A DNA stretch of 64,000 bases, taken from the NCBI GenBank assembly GCA_902779765.1, contig CACZCQ010000005.1:1-64000 (forward strand), read 5' to 3'. The DNA is from an uncultured Bacteroidia bacterium (GTDB lineage: Bacteria > Bacteroidota > Bacteroidia > Bacteroidales > UBA932). A model generated the notes under the pieces. The model searched no databases. It had not been told where the DNA came from and saw nothing but the letters and a program-made list of their open reading frames with translations. The translations under genes were made by a program, and so were the position numbers. Positions 29,352 through 38,021 of this stretch are shown piece after piece. Position 1 is the first letter of the stretch. Each line of letters opens with the position of its first letter.

Positions 29352-30761
29352 TTAGATGGTATACTTCTTCCAGAACTTGGTCATGTCCTCCAGAGTCTTT
29401 CCCTTGGTCTCGGGAACGAGTTTCCACACGAAGAGCGCAGCGATGAGGCAGATCACTCCGTAGAGCGCATATGCGAAGAAATGGCTCCAGTTGTACATCG
29501 GAACGAATGTACTGGACACTATGAAATTGAATATCCACTGGAATGCCACGGCGATGGCAGTAGCCTCCGAACGGATCGTGTTCGGGAAGAGCTCGGCGAT
29601 ATATACCCAGCAGATAGGACCCCAGCTGAACATGAAGCAGGCGCTGTAAAGCATTATGCTTATGACGGGGACGATCGCAGGAAGAGTCGCCACATTGCTG
29701 AGCGCCACGCCAAGTGCTCCCAGGGCCATTCCGAGCGAACCGGTGATAAGAAGGGGTTTCCTTCCCAACTTCTCGACCGTGAACACGGCCACCAGGGTGA
29801 AACTGATATTGATCACACCCATGATTACGGTGAAGAGCATATTGTTGGATACACCCATCGACTCGAAAATCCTGGGAGCGAAATAAAGTACCGCGTTGAT
29901 ACCGATGATCTGCTGGAAAACGCTTAGCATGCAGCCGATGAAGACTACCATCAGGCCATAGGTAAGGATATTCTCCTTCTTCTCCACGAACGTATCCTTG
30001 ATCTCAGAGATGATCTCCCGGGCCCTGGACTCGCCGTTGATGTTGGAAAGCACAGTCATGGCTTCGTCGTCACGGCCGTTGAGGACAAGGTATCTGGGAG
30101 TTTCGGGAACCAGAAGGATCAGCAGGGCGAACAGACCGGCGGGAACCGCTTCTGAGACGAACATGACCCTCCAACCGATGCTGTTGGTCCATTCCACAAC
30201 TGCAGGATCGGAGGCGTGGGAACGGATGATCAGGTAGTTTACGAAATATACCACCAGCTGACCGAATATGATGGCGAACTGGTTCCAGGAAACCAGTTTA
30301 CCCCTCTTGGACGCAGGGGCGACCTCCGCTATATACATAGGGCACAAAGCGGAAGCCAGACCGACTCCGATACCGCCCAATATCCGGTAACAGTTGAATG
30401 CAACCAGCAAACCCTTGGTAGGTACACCTTTATGGAAGAAAAGGAACTCCGGATAATATGAGCCCAAAGCCGAAAGGAAGAACAGGATTCCGGCGATGAA
30501 CAGAGTCTTCTTGCGGCCCATGCTGGATGCGAATACTCCGGAGATGAATGCTCCGATGATGCAGCCGATCAAGGCGCTTGAACTCGTGAAACCGTGGAGA
30601 CCGTCGGTATAGTTGAAGTCCGACGCTCCCTTGAAGAATGCCTGCAAGCCCTTTTCGGCTCCGGAGATGACGGCGGTGTCATATCCGAAGAGCAGTCCCC
30701 CGATGACTGCCACCAGGACTATCGAAAAAAGATAGAGGGGGTTACCTTTCTGTCTGTACAT
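29352..30761 (-). CDS. Sugar porter family MFS transporter
   Basis: The product is 469 aa with 12 predicted transmembrane helices. Sugar-porter signatures are present: GGLLFGYDTAVISGAEKGL, SGVFASSMGRKKTL, a PETPRYLVLNGR loop, VFQQIIGINAVLYFAPRIFE and the C-terminal VPETKGKTLEDM. It resembles XylE/GalP-type proton-sugar symporters of the inner membrane; the exact sugar is unknown. It has a divergent promoter shared with the CE1 esterase operon. Confidence 0.93.
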   Translation of the reverse strand: MYRQKGNPLYLFSIVLVAVIGGLLFGYDTAVISGAEKGLQAFFKGASDFNYTDGLHGFTSSSALIGCIIGAFISGVFASSMGRKKTLFIAGILFFLSALGSYYPEFLFFHKGVPTKGLLVAFNCYRILGGIGVGLASALCPMYIAEVAPASKRGKLVSWNQFAIIFGQLVVYFVNYLIIRSHASDPAVVEWTNSIGWRVMFVSEAVPAGLFALLILLVPETPRYLVLNGRDDEAMTVLSNINGESRAREIISEIKDTFVEKKENILTYGLMVVFIGCMLSVFQQIIGINAVLYFAPRIFESMGVSNNMLFTVIMGVINISFTLVAVFTVEKLGRKPLLITGSLGMALGALGVALSNVATLPAIVPVISIMLYSACFMFSWGPICWVYIAELFPNTIRSEATAIAVAFQWIFNFIVSSTFVPMYNWSHFFAYALYGVICLIAALFVWKLVPETKGKTLEDMTKFWKKYTI

Positions 30762-30776
30762 ATACTAGTTTACGGA

Positions 30777-30807
30777 TTGTTCGGCAAAGATAATATTTTT
30801 ATATTTG
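30777..30807 (+). promoter_or_regulatory. Promoter of the 30830-36233 envelope operon
   Basis: TTG (30777-30779), a 20-base spacer and TATATTTG (30800-30807) match the Bacteroidales consensus, 22 bases before the esterase ATG. Confidence 0.7.
30785..30792 (-). promoter_or_regulatory. -7 box for the sugar transporter gene
   Basis: The minus strand reads TATCTTTG, with TTG at 30817-30815 and a 22-base spacer. It lies inside the spacer of the plus-strand promoter, so polymerase can probably bind only one at a time. Confidence 0.5.
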
Positions 30808-30829
30808 TGAAATGCAATTTCCACCCATC

Positions 30830-31960
30830 ATGAAAAAGTTACTCCCCGTCATCGCCTTGTTCGCCGTCATCACCGGCGCACACGCTCAGGAACTGGCAAA
30901 TTTCTCCCGTGGCCCCAGACCCGTCATCTCTCCCGAAATACAGGGCGACAGCGTCACATTCCGTCTTAAGGCAGATTATGCAACCGTAGTGAAACTCAGC
31001 GGCTCCTGGATGGCCAATCCTTATGGAGGTACCATCGACATGACCCGCGGTGAGAACAATGTATGGTCCGTCAAGATTCCTCTCCCGAGGCCTGAAATCT
31101 ACACTTATAACTTCGTGGTGGACGGAGTGTCCGTCAACGACCCCCAGAATGTAATGGTACAGCGTGACGGAACCCGTTATCTTCCAATGCTTTTCGTTCC
31201 CGGAGAGCGCTCCGAGAACTACGTCGAAGCAACCCAGCACGGAACCGTGAGCCATCCCTGGTACGACAGCAAGATCCTCGGCTACAGCCGTCGTCTTACC
31301 GTCTATACCCCTTACGGCTACGAAGCCAATCCCAAGAAGAAATATCCCGTGCTTTACCTCCTCCACGGAGCAGGCGGTGACGAAGAGGCCTGGATTTCCA
31401 TGGGACGTACCGCCCAGATCATGGACAACCTCATCGAGAAGGGACTTGCCGAGCCGATGATCGTAGTCATGCCGAACGGAAACCCCGGACAGCAGGCCGC
31501 ACGCACCCTCAACATTGCTGAGAAGAACATCAACTGGCGCTCTGAAGAGTTCCGCAACGCATACGTGAACAGCCTCTGCACCGAGATCGTCCCCTTCATC
31601 GAGAAGAACTTCCGTGCCATACCCAAACCCGCATCACGCGCGATAGCAGGTCTTTCAATGGGTGGCGGACACACCATCTCCGCTTCCATCCTCTATCCTG
31701 AGCTCTTCGATTACATCTGTCCTCTTTCCGCAGCAGGACAGGCAACACCCGAACAGATCGCCAATCTCAAGAAGGCCGGCGTCAAGCTCTACTTCCTTGC
31801 CTGCGGCGACAGCGATTTCCTGTTCGAAGGCTCCAAGACCCTTGACAAGACCCTTACCGAACAGGGACTGGACCACACCTTCTTCGTTTCAGACGGAGGC
31901 CATGTCTGGGCGAACTGGCGCCTTTATCTCAACACATTCGCACCTCTTCTCTTCAAATAG
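30830..31960 (+). CDS. CE1-like esterase with N-terminal Ig-like domain, secreted
   Basis: The product is 376 aa from the ATG at 30830 (MKKLLPVIALFAVITGAHAQ, a signal peptide). Residues about 25-115 form an early-set/CBM48-like domain (VTFRLKADYATVVKLSGSW, YTYNFVVDGVSVNDPQN). The rest is an esterase D/CE1 alpha/beta hydrolase: YPVLYLLHGAGGDEEAW, nucleophile GLSMGGGHT, Asp region ACGDSDF and His in SDGGHVWANWR. Homologues act as feruloyl or acetyl-xylan esterases, so it may deacylate plant glycans; substrate unproven. First gene of a four-gene operon. Confidence 0.9.
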   Translation: MKKLLPVIALFAVITGAHAQELANFSRGPRPVISPEIQGDSVTFRLKADYATVVKLSGSWMANPYGGTIDMTRGENNVWSVKIPLPRPEIYTYNFVVDGVSVNDPQNVMVQRDGTRYLPMLFVPGERSENYVEATQHGTVSHPWYDSKILGYSRRLTVYTPYGYEANPKKKYPVLYLLHGAGGDEEAWISMGRTAQIMDNLIEKGLAEPMIVVMPNGNPGQQAARTLNIAEKNINWRSEEFRNAYVNSLCTEIVPFIEKNFRAIPKPASRAIAGLSMGGGHTISASILYPELFDYICPLSAAGQATPEQIANLKKAGVKLYFLACGDSDFLFEGSKTLDKTLTEQGLDHTFFVSDGGHVWANWRLYLNTFAPLLFK

Positions 31961-31987
31961 CATAGGGATTTAAAAAACTGAAAACTG

Positions 31988-32404
31988 ATGAAAACTGCCG
32001 GACTACTCGCTGTAATCGCAGCCATATCTTGCATCGCCTTTGTGACATCCTGCAACAAGGAGAGCCACGGGACAAGCGTTGACGATGTCATCATGACCGG
32101 TCATTACGGTGTTTATATCGACACCAGGGACGCTGTTTCACCAGACTCTTACGAGGCTCTGATCCACGGCTTCATGCAGGAGGCGATAGACAACAGCCTT
32201 AAAGACCTGAAAGACGTATACCGTACGAAGGACAACGACTCAAAGGTTATCATGGCATGTGACAGGATATACGAGAACAGCGTGGCACAAGCCGGGACGA
32301 CCGGACAGTCATTCTCCATCGTGATCTTCTTCAAGGAAGAAAGCAAGACCGGAGAACCGGATCCCTCAAAGGAAAAAGTGAAGAGATACGACTTCTTCCT
32401 ATAA
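31988..32404 (+). CDS. Small lipoprotein of unknown function
   Basis: The product is 138 aa with a lipoprotein signal ending in IAFVTSC. The mature 115 residues are mixed alpha/beta, beginning DDVIMTGHYGVYIDTRD, with charged lysine-rich C-terminus. I do not recognise the family. It lies between the esterase and an outer membrane barrel gene with short gaps on both sides, so it is probably part of the same envelope operon. Confidence 0.7.
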   Translation: MKTAGLLAVIAAISCIAFVTSCNKESHGTSVDDVIMTGHYGVYIDTRDAVSPDSYEALIHGFMQEAIDNSLKDLKDVYRTKDNDSKVIMACDRIYENSVAQAGTTGQSFSIVIFFKEESKTGEPDPSKEKVKRYDFFL

Positions 32405-32410
32405 GACGGA

Positions 32411-32417
32411 AAGGAGG
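32411..32417 (+). promoter_or_regulatory. Strong Shine-Dalgarno before the barrel gene
   Basis: AAGGAGG lies 8 bases before the ATG at 32426. Strong sites of this kind are uncommon in Bacteroidota, where most leaders in this window lack one, so it fixes this start well. Confidence 0.6.
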
Positions 32418-32425
32418 ATATTCGG

Positions 32426-35314
32426 ATGAAAAGGGTTCTGCTGGCAGCCTGTCTATGGCTGCTGTACGTGATATCTGCGAACGCCCAGGTGTTCATACTC
32501 AATGACAGCGTGTTTGACGGCCGTCTGGCCGAAATCCATGTCACTGTCGTGGATTCACTGACAAACGAGCCCATTCCATTCGCATCAGCCTATGTGATTC
32601 CCTCCAAGGATACCACTATCAGCAATTTCACTCTGAGTGACGCTGAAGGAAAGGTCAACCTGGAAGAGGTCCCCTATGGCAGCTATTCTTTCCACATCGA
32701 GATGCTCGGCTACCGGCCATTCGTCAAGGAACAGTACTTCAGGGAAACGGTCGTCGATCTGGGAACAGTCAAACTCCAGGTCGACGACAAGTTCCTGAAG
32801 GCAGCCGTCATAACTGATGTAGGCAATCCCATCGTGGTCAAGCAGGACACCGTCGAATTCGTTGCATCGTCCTTCCAGATGGGTACGAACGACATGTTGA
32901 AGGACCTGTTGAAGCGCATGCCGGGAATGGAAATTACCGAGGAAGGCAAAGTCAAATTCAACGGAGAAGAGATAGACAAACTCACCGTAGGCGGACGCAC
33001 ATTCTTTTTCGACGACCAGTCTACGGCACTCAACAACCTCCCTGCCTCCATTGTGGACAAAATCAGGGTTATCGACAGGGAGTCCGAGTCCACCAGGGCA
33101 ACCGGCCTGGAGGATGGCAACCGAGAAAAGGTCCTTGATGTAGGACTCAAGAAAGAATATGAGAAAGGCTGGTTCGGAAACGCCGGGATAAAGGGAGGAA
33201 CCACACTCGCCGGAGGCGGAGATGACCCTCTTCGCGATGACCGCGGTCTCCTCTACAGCGGCAACGTGCTTGCGTCAGCATATTCAGAAAAAGACCAGCT
33301 CACCATCATCGGGAACGGAATGAACATAAACGACTCCAACGGAGTAGTTTTCGTGGCCGTAAGTGCAGACGGTGAAAGAACCAGGATTTCTGGCGGTGGA
33401 CTCTCATCAGCCGCCCAACTTGGAGTCAACGCCAACACATCCAGGATAAAGGACGTTCAGACGACAGTCGGGACCAACTATAAGTACGGTGACACACAGA
33501 CCGGCTCATCATCAGCCCGCACCACTTTCCAGAATGACGGCGACTTGTTCTCCATCTCAGGTAATTCCGGGCGAGAATTCGCCAACTCCCTGTCAGCAAA
33601 CATGGAATTCCAGAAGGAGAGTGGCAACGTAAGGTTCCACTTCAGGCCCCAGTTCAGCTATTCAAAGAACAATTCCCACAGTTTCTCATCATCGGAAACA
33701 ATGAAGGGTGGTGCATCCATCAACAGTTCTGAAAGTAACAACAGTTCTTTGGACACCGGTCGTTCCTTCTTCGGCTATGGAGACCTGACGTTCAGGGACC
33801 TGGGAGGAAAGAAAAACAGGATCCTGTCTTTCAATTTCAATGGTTCCCTTTATGATGAAGATGGAGAAAGCCGTGAGAACAGCTTCATGAAGATGGTCTC
33901 AGGTGAAGACAATCGATCCCTTAAATACCTTTCGGAGAGCAATACCTATTCCGTCAACGGAGGAATAACATATGGTGAACCTATCGGAGAGAAATGGACG
34001 GTCTCAACCAACACCCAGTGGTCCTACTCGAAGAATAACAGGAACCGTGATGCCTTCGATGAAGCCGGACGGAATGACTATTTTTCATCGGAATCCCGCA
34101 ACCGCACCATCAACCAAAGGTACGGAATGACTGCCCAGTACAAATTCAAGGAAGGAACCTGGCTAACCTTCGGAGCCCGTCTGAGCGGAATGCTCAATGA
34201 AACATATTCCAAGAGTTTCAACGTCTCCGACAACACCGGAGTTGGTGAATGGAACTGGTTTGTCTCCCCCGACATCAGCTTCCAGCACACGGCTGGAACG
34301 AACCGCTTTTTCGCATCAGCTTCCGGAAGCAACCAGAGGCCGGGAAATGCCAGCATGATTCCAACCATGAACATCATTGACCCCGCGCGTCCGACTCTCG
34401 GCAACATCTATCTAAAGCCTTACGGCAACACCTACCTAAGCCTGAGCTGGAACAGAAATAACCGGGAGAAATTCTCAACCTTGATGGCCTATTTGTTCGG
34501 CAACTTCAACACCAACCCGATTTCCTACGCGCGATGGTACGACAGTGACGGGATCCTCTACTCGATCCCTGTCAACTCCAAGAAGAACACCATGAGCCTT
34601 TCAGGAGTGATCACTTACACCACTCCTTTGGATGCCAAGAAGAAATGGTTCCTGACTACAGATGTCGGATTAGGCTTCTCAGCTTCCACCAGCTACCAGG
34701 CCAAGGGCACCCTTGAAGGCCTGGACAAGGACTCGTTCGACTATTCCTCCTTCATGGACTCATTCTGGGGCGGGAAAGACGGAGACATCTTCTACAGCGG
34801 GAAGAGCGGATTTGCAGAGAGTACCACAAGAAACTATTCACCCGACTTAAGCCTGAGTCTCAAATACACTTCCGGAAGTTTCAGCGGAAGGGTCGAGTCC
34901 GACTTTTCCGGCCATATTGCCCGCTACTCCCTGGATGACAGGGTCAACATGAACACCCTCGACTCCCGTATAGGAGCCGGAGCCAACTACAGGACAAAGC
35001 ACGAATTCGAATTCGACACCGAGATAGCCTATGCCTGGTACAGAGGTTATGCAAAGGGTTACGGAGCCCCTGAATGGCAGTGGAACGGAGAGATTTCCAA
35101 GAACATCAAGGCGTTCAGTCTCAGCATCAAGATCAATGACATCCTCAACCAGACCCGGAACCTGACCCACACGGTCACTGCCAACTACGAGGAAGACACC
35201 TACCGTCTGGTCATGGGACGCTACATCCTTTTCGGGGTCAAATGGAATTTCGGCAAGATGAACGCCGCTCACAGCCAACGTGCCCAGAGAGCAGCAATCA
35301 ACATGGTCTTCTGA
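32426..35314 (+). CDS. Outer membrane beta-barrel protein with carboxypeptidase-like regulatory domain
   Basis: The product is 962 aa with a signal peptide (ending NAQV). An N-terminal carboxypeptidase-regulatory-like domain (about 33-110: VTVVDSLTNEPIPFASAYV, DAEGKVNLEEVPYGSYSF) is followed by a plug-like region (MLKDLLKRMPGMEITEEGKV, IDKLTVGGRTFFFDD) and a large barrel of the OMP_b-brl type (TonB-receptor-like). No SusD partner is adjacent, so it is not a classical SusC. It may import a small molecule or be a structural barrel. Its neighbours are a lipoprotein and a second regulatory-domain protein. Confidence 0.88.
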   Translation: MKRVLLAACLWLLYVISANAQVFILNDSVFDGRLAEIHVTVVDSLTNEPIPFASAYVIPSKDTTISNFTLSDAEGKVNLEEVPYGSYSFHIEMLGYRPFVKEQYFRETVVDLGTVKLQVDDKFLKAAVITDVGNPIVVKQDTVEFVASSFQMGTNDMLKDLLKRMPGMEITEEGKVKFNGEEIDKLTVGGRTFFFDDQSTALNNLPASIVDKIRVIDRESESTRATGLEDGNREKVLDVGLKKEYEKGWFGNAGIKGGTTLAGGGDDPLRDDRGLLYSGNVLASAYSEKDQLTIIGNGMNINDSNGVVFVAVSADGERTRISGGGLSSAAQLGVNANTSRIKDVQTTVGTNYKYGDTQTGSSSARTTFQNDGDLFSISGNSGREFANSLSANMEFQKESGNVRFHFRPQFSYSKNNSHSFSSSETMKGGASINSSESNNSSLDTGRSFFGYGDLTFRDLGGKKNRILSFNFNGSLYDEDGESRENSFMKMVSGEDNRSLKYLSESNTYSVNGGITYGEPIGEKWTVSTNTQWSYSKNNRNRDAFDEAGRNDYFSSESRNRTINQRYGMTAQYKFKEGTWLTFGARLSGMLNETYSKSFNVSDNTGVGEWNWFVSPDISFQHTAGTNRFFASASGSNQRPGNASMIPTMNIIDPARPTLGNIYLKPYGNTYLSLSWNRNNREKFSTLMAYLFGNFNTNPISYARWYDSDGILYSIPVNSKKNTMSLSGVITYTTPLDAKKKWFLTTDVGLGFSASTSYQAKGTLEGLDKDSFDYSSFMDSFWGGKDGDIFYSGKSGFAESTTRNYSPDLSLSLKYTSGSFSGRVESDFSGHIARYSLDDRVNMNTLDSRIGAGANYRTKHEFEFDTEIAYAWYRGYAKGYGAPEWQWNGEISKNIKAFSLSIKINDILNQTRNLTHTVTANYEEDTYRLVMGRYILFGVKWNFGKMNAAHSQRAQRAAINMVF

Positions 35315-35366
35315 GGTTTTCAGCGGCATGATACTTGTCTTTTAATTGGTTAAAAGACAATTTTAT

Positions 35367-36233
35367 ATGCTGATCAGATATTTGCTCCCGGCCCTTCTCC
35401 TTATTCCAATCTCCGTTTTCGGCCAGGAAACCGTCTCGGTCAAAGGACACATCATCAATGACAGGGGCGAATCCGTGGAATATGTACAGATAGGTATCCC
35501 GAAACTCCAGATCGGAACGATCTCCACCTTCGACGGTCGGTTTGAGATAACCGCTCCCCGTGACACGCTGGAATTCTTCCACGTTTCCTATCAGCCCGTC
35601 TCATACTCCATCACAGGCCCTGCAGACGACGTGGTCATCATCCTCCACGAACAGGAACTGCCGCCGGCCGTGTTCATCGGTGGAGATACTAAAGAGAAAT
35701 ACCTTGTCCGCCCGGGGGCAAAGATTCTCGGGAATGGAGGAATTATCTCCGGCTCACTCCGGAACGGCCGTTCTGAGGGACGGGAAATCGGGTCTGTCGC
35801 CCAGACACAAAAACCTTTCCTCATAAAGGACATCCTGCTTTCAGTACATAGCAACAATATCCCTGGCTGCGTTGCATCCATCAACATCTACCGTATAGAA
35901 GGAAAGGCTGAGTCGTTTGTCAATGTACTCCATAAGCCGATTTACTTTGATGTCGCCGTTTCCGGCCATCCGCAGGATTTCGACATACAACCGGAAGAAA
36001 CCATCCTGCTTGAACCAGGACGCTATTTCATCGCTTTCCAGATTGTCGGATATGATGAGCAGGCAATGCAGGACTTCCTTGCCAAACCGGAAGAAGAGAG
36101 GACACCCCGGGAAATGACCACGGATTTTGTCATCCATCTCAAAAGCAGTTACATCCGGGAAGCCGCCCTCTGTGAAATGATTCATCTCCCCGTAAACATA
36201 GGGATCGCAGTCAAGGGTCTTGAATACCAATAA
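35367..36233 (+). CDS. Secreted carboxypeptidase-like regulatory domain protein
   Basis: The product is 288 aa from the ATG at 35367 (MLIRYLLPALLLIPISVFGQ), a signal peptide; an in-frame TTG at 35346 is less likely. Residues about 22-100 are a CarboxypepD_reg-like domain (VSVKGHIINDRGESVEYVQI, GTISTFDGRFEI). The remainder is beta-rich with no motif I recognise; PEETILLEPGRYFIAFQIVG looks like a jelly-roll strand pair. Last gene of the operon, followed by a terminator. It probably acts at the outer membrane with the barrel protein, by context only. Confidence 0.78.
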   Translation: MLIRYLLPALLLIPISVFGQETVSVKGHIINDRGESVEYVQIGIPKLQIGTISTFDGRFEITAPRDTLEFFHVSYQPVSYSITGPADDVVIILHEQELPPAVFIGGDTKEKYLVRPGAKILGNGGIISGSLRNGRSEGREIGSVAQTQKPFLIKDILLSVHSNNIPGCVASINIYRIEGKAESFVNVLHKPIYFDVAVSGHPQDFDIQPEETILLEPGRYFIAFQIVGYDEQAMQDFLAKPEEERTPREMTTDFVIHLKSSYIREAALCEMIHLPVNIGIAVKGLEYQ

Positions 36234-36264
36234 TCCCCCTCAGACTAATCTGAGAGGGATTTTT
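36233..36264 (+). terminator. Terminator of the 30830-36233 operon
   Basis: CCCCTCAGA pairs with TCTGAGAGGG around a CTAA loop and is followed by ATTTTTG. It directly follows the stop codon. Confidence 0.88.
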
Positions 36265-36265
36265 G

Positions 36266-36338
36266 TGGAGCATAGGAGAATCGAACTCCTGACCTTTTGA
36301 ATGCCATTCAAACGCTCTACCAACTGAGCTAATACCCC
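36266..36338 (-). tRNA. tRNA-Ala (GGC)
   Basis: The minus strand gives a 73-nt tRNA: acceptor GGGGTAT/ATGCTCC with the G3-U70 wobble pair that marks alanine tRNAs, discriminator A73, anticodon stem TTTGA/TCAAA with loop ATGGCAT (anticodon GGC) and T-arm GTTCGATTC. CCA is not encoded. Confidence 0.97.
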
Positions 36339-36349
36339 ATTTCGGACTG

Positions 36350-36381
36350 CAAATATAGAAACAATCCGATTATCCTCCAAA
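36350..36381 (-). promoter_or_regulatory. Promoter of tRNA-Ala
   Basis: The minus strand has TTTG (36381-36378), a 20-base spacer and TATATTTG (36357-36350), 12 bases before the tRNA: a textbook Bacteroidales promoter. Confidence 0.75.
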
Positions 36382-36418
36382 TTTTATTTGCTTTTCTGTG
36401 CTCTTGCCATAAGTTTGT

Positions 36419-36538
36419 GCAAGGTGTAACAATACCCCTGGGACCTTGTTCGGTTCCCAGGGGTACAGTGGTAATATGTGTACATGGTCCCTGCCCTGAA
36501 ATGACACCTTGTTCATTGTATAAGGAAACAGGGCAGAC
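36419..36538. other. Structured non-coding region downstream of gcvPB
   Basis: Three nested or adjacent complementary pairs occur here. ACCCCTGGGA (from 36434) pairs with TCCCAGGGGT (to 36464). CAAGGTGT (36420-36426 region) pairs with ACACCTTG (36505-36512 region). CTGCCCTG (36491-36498) pairs with CAGGGCAG (36530-36537). It sits just after the minus-strand gcvPB stop. It could be the gcv operon terminator region (no clear T-run), an mRNA-stabilising 3' end, or a small RNA. No protein is supported. Confidence 0.4.
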
Positions 36539-36552
36539 TGCGTAACCGGCAA

Positions 36553-38017
36553 CTACGCTTCGTCCTGGAACTTGAGGACAGGCTGGCGGGCAGCCGTGGT
36601 CTCGTCAGGACGGGTGATAGGGGCGTTGTGCGGAGCCGTCTTCAGGATCCCGGGATCCTCTGCAGCCTCAGCCGCGATCTTCCTCATTACCTCGATGAAC
36701 GAATCCAAAGTCTCGAGAGACTCGGTCTCGGTAGGCTCTATCATTATGGCCTGATGGAAGAGCAGAGGGAAGTAGATGGTCGGAGCATGGAACCCGAAGT
36801 CGAGAAGCCTCTTGGCCACATCCAGAGTGGTAGCACCTTCCCTCTCAACCGTACCGTCAGCAGCTTTCTTCGACCCGTCGTTCACTAGGCCGTCGAAGAC
36901 GAACTCGTGCTTGCAGACAGTAGGGATGGGCAGCTTGTAGCAATCCTTGAGGCTCTCCTTGATGTAGTTCGCACCGAGGGTCGCGTATTTGCCGACCAGT
37001 TTCACGTTCTGCTTTCCGAGGGTAAGGATGTATGCATAACCCCTCAGGATTACGCCGAAGTTGCCAAGGAAACCGGACACCTGACCGGCAGCCTTGCCAT
37101 CACACCCCACAATGTCGAAAGCACCGTCCTCTTTCCTGACCACCTTGGGAGTGGGAAGATAAGGGACGAGTTTACTGCATACACCCACGGGGCCCGATCC
37201 GGGACCGCCGCCGCCGTGAGGCGTGGAGAACGACTTGTGAAGGTTCAGGTGCATTATGTCGAAGCCCATGTCGCCTGGACGGACCATTCCGATAAGCGGG
37301 TTCATGTTCGCTCCGTCATAATAGAGAAGTCCGCCGCATCCGTGGACGAGCTTGGCTATCTCACCTATCTCCTTCTCGAAAAGTCCGAGAGTATTAGGGT
37401 TCGTCATCATGATACCGGCGATGTCGTCTCCAAGCAAAGGCTTGAGGTCGGCGACGTCCACCAGTCCATCCGGATTCGACTTCACCACGACCACTTCCAG
37501 GCCACAGACGGCAGCGCTGGCAGGATTGGTACCGTGCGCGCTGTCAGGTACGATGACCTTGGTCCTCTTGAGGTCTCCGCGAAGAAGATGATACTGCCTC
37601 ATGATCATAAGGCCGGTCAGCTCTCCGTGGGCGCCTGCGCAAGGGTTGAAGGTGAACCCGGCCATTCCCGTAAGGGCGGCGAGGGATTTCTCCATGTTGT
37701 AGTACACCTCAAGGGCACCCTGGACGGTGCAGGCAGGCTGCAGGGGATGCAGGGCCTGGAAGCCCTTCATCCCGGCAATCTCCTCGTTGATCTTGGGATT
37801 GTACTTCATCGTGCAGCTTCCCAGCGGATAGAATCCGGTGTCAACGCCGAAGTTCATCTGGGAGAGGTTGGTGTAGTGACGGGGCGGGAGCCTCGCTTCT
37901 GAACAGGTTTGCAGGGATCGATCCTTCGGCAGGCTCCGGAATCTCAGCCTTTCCAAAGGAATAGCCTGTACGGCCTTCCTTCGAGAGTTCGAATATAAGT
38001 TTGTCGTAATACTTCAT
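36553..38017 (-). pseudogene. gcvPB: Glycine dehydrogenase (decarboxylating) subunit 2, frameshifted
   Basis: The true N-terminus, [20 protein letters not shown], is encoded from the ATG at 38017, 4 bases after the gcvPA stop. About 44 codons later (near 37880-37890) the frame is lost: the rest of the protein, from [20 protein letters not shown] to the end at 36553, is in a different frame. The family normally has roughly ten residues (LPEVSE..VVRHYT) at this junction, which are missing, so a small deletion has occurred. The PLP-lysine region [18 protein letters not shown] is intact. The normal protein forms the P-protein with GcvPA, decarboxylating glycine. Either a real inactivating mutation or an assembly error; initiation at an internal TTG (37956) would lack the first 20 residues or so. 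Confidence 0.75.
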
Positions 38018-38021
38018 ATTC

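Noticed and set aside
36370-36552. A 60-codon minus-strand frame directly after gcvPB
   Set aside because: It crosses strong hairpins and the tRNA-Ala promoter region, and shows no protein-like pattern.
36907-37902. A 331-codon open frame antisense to gcvPB
   Set aside because: The opposite strand encodes clear P-protein sequence; the antisense product has no recognisable motif or promoter.
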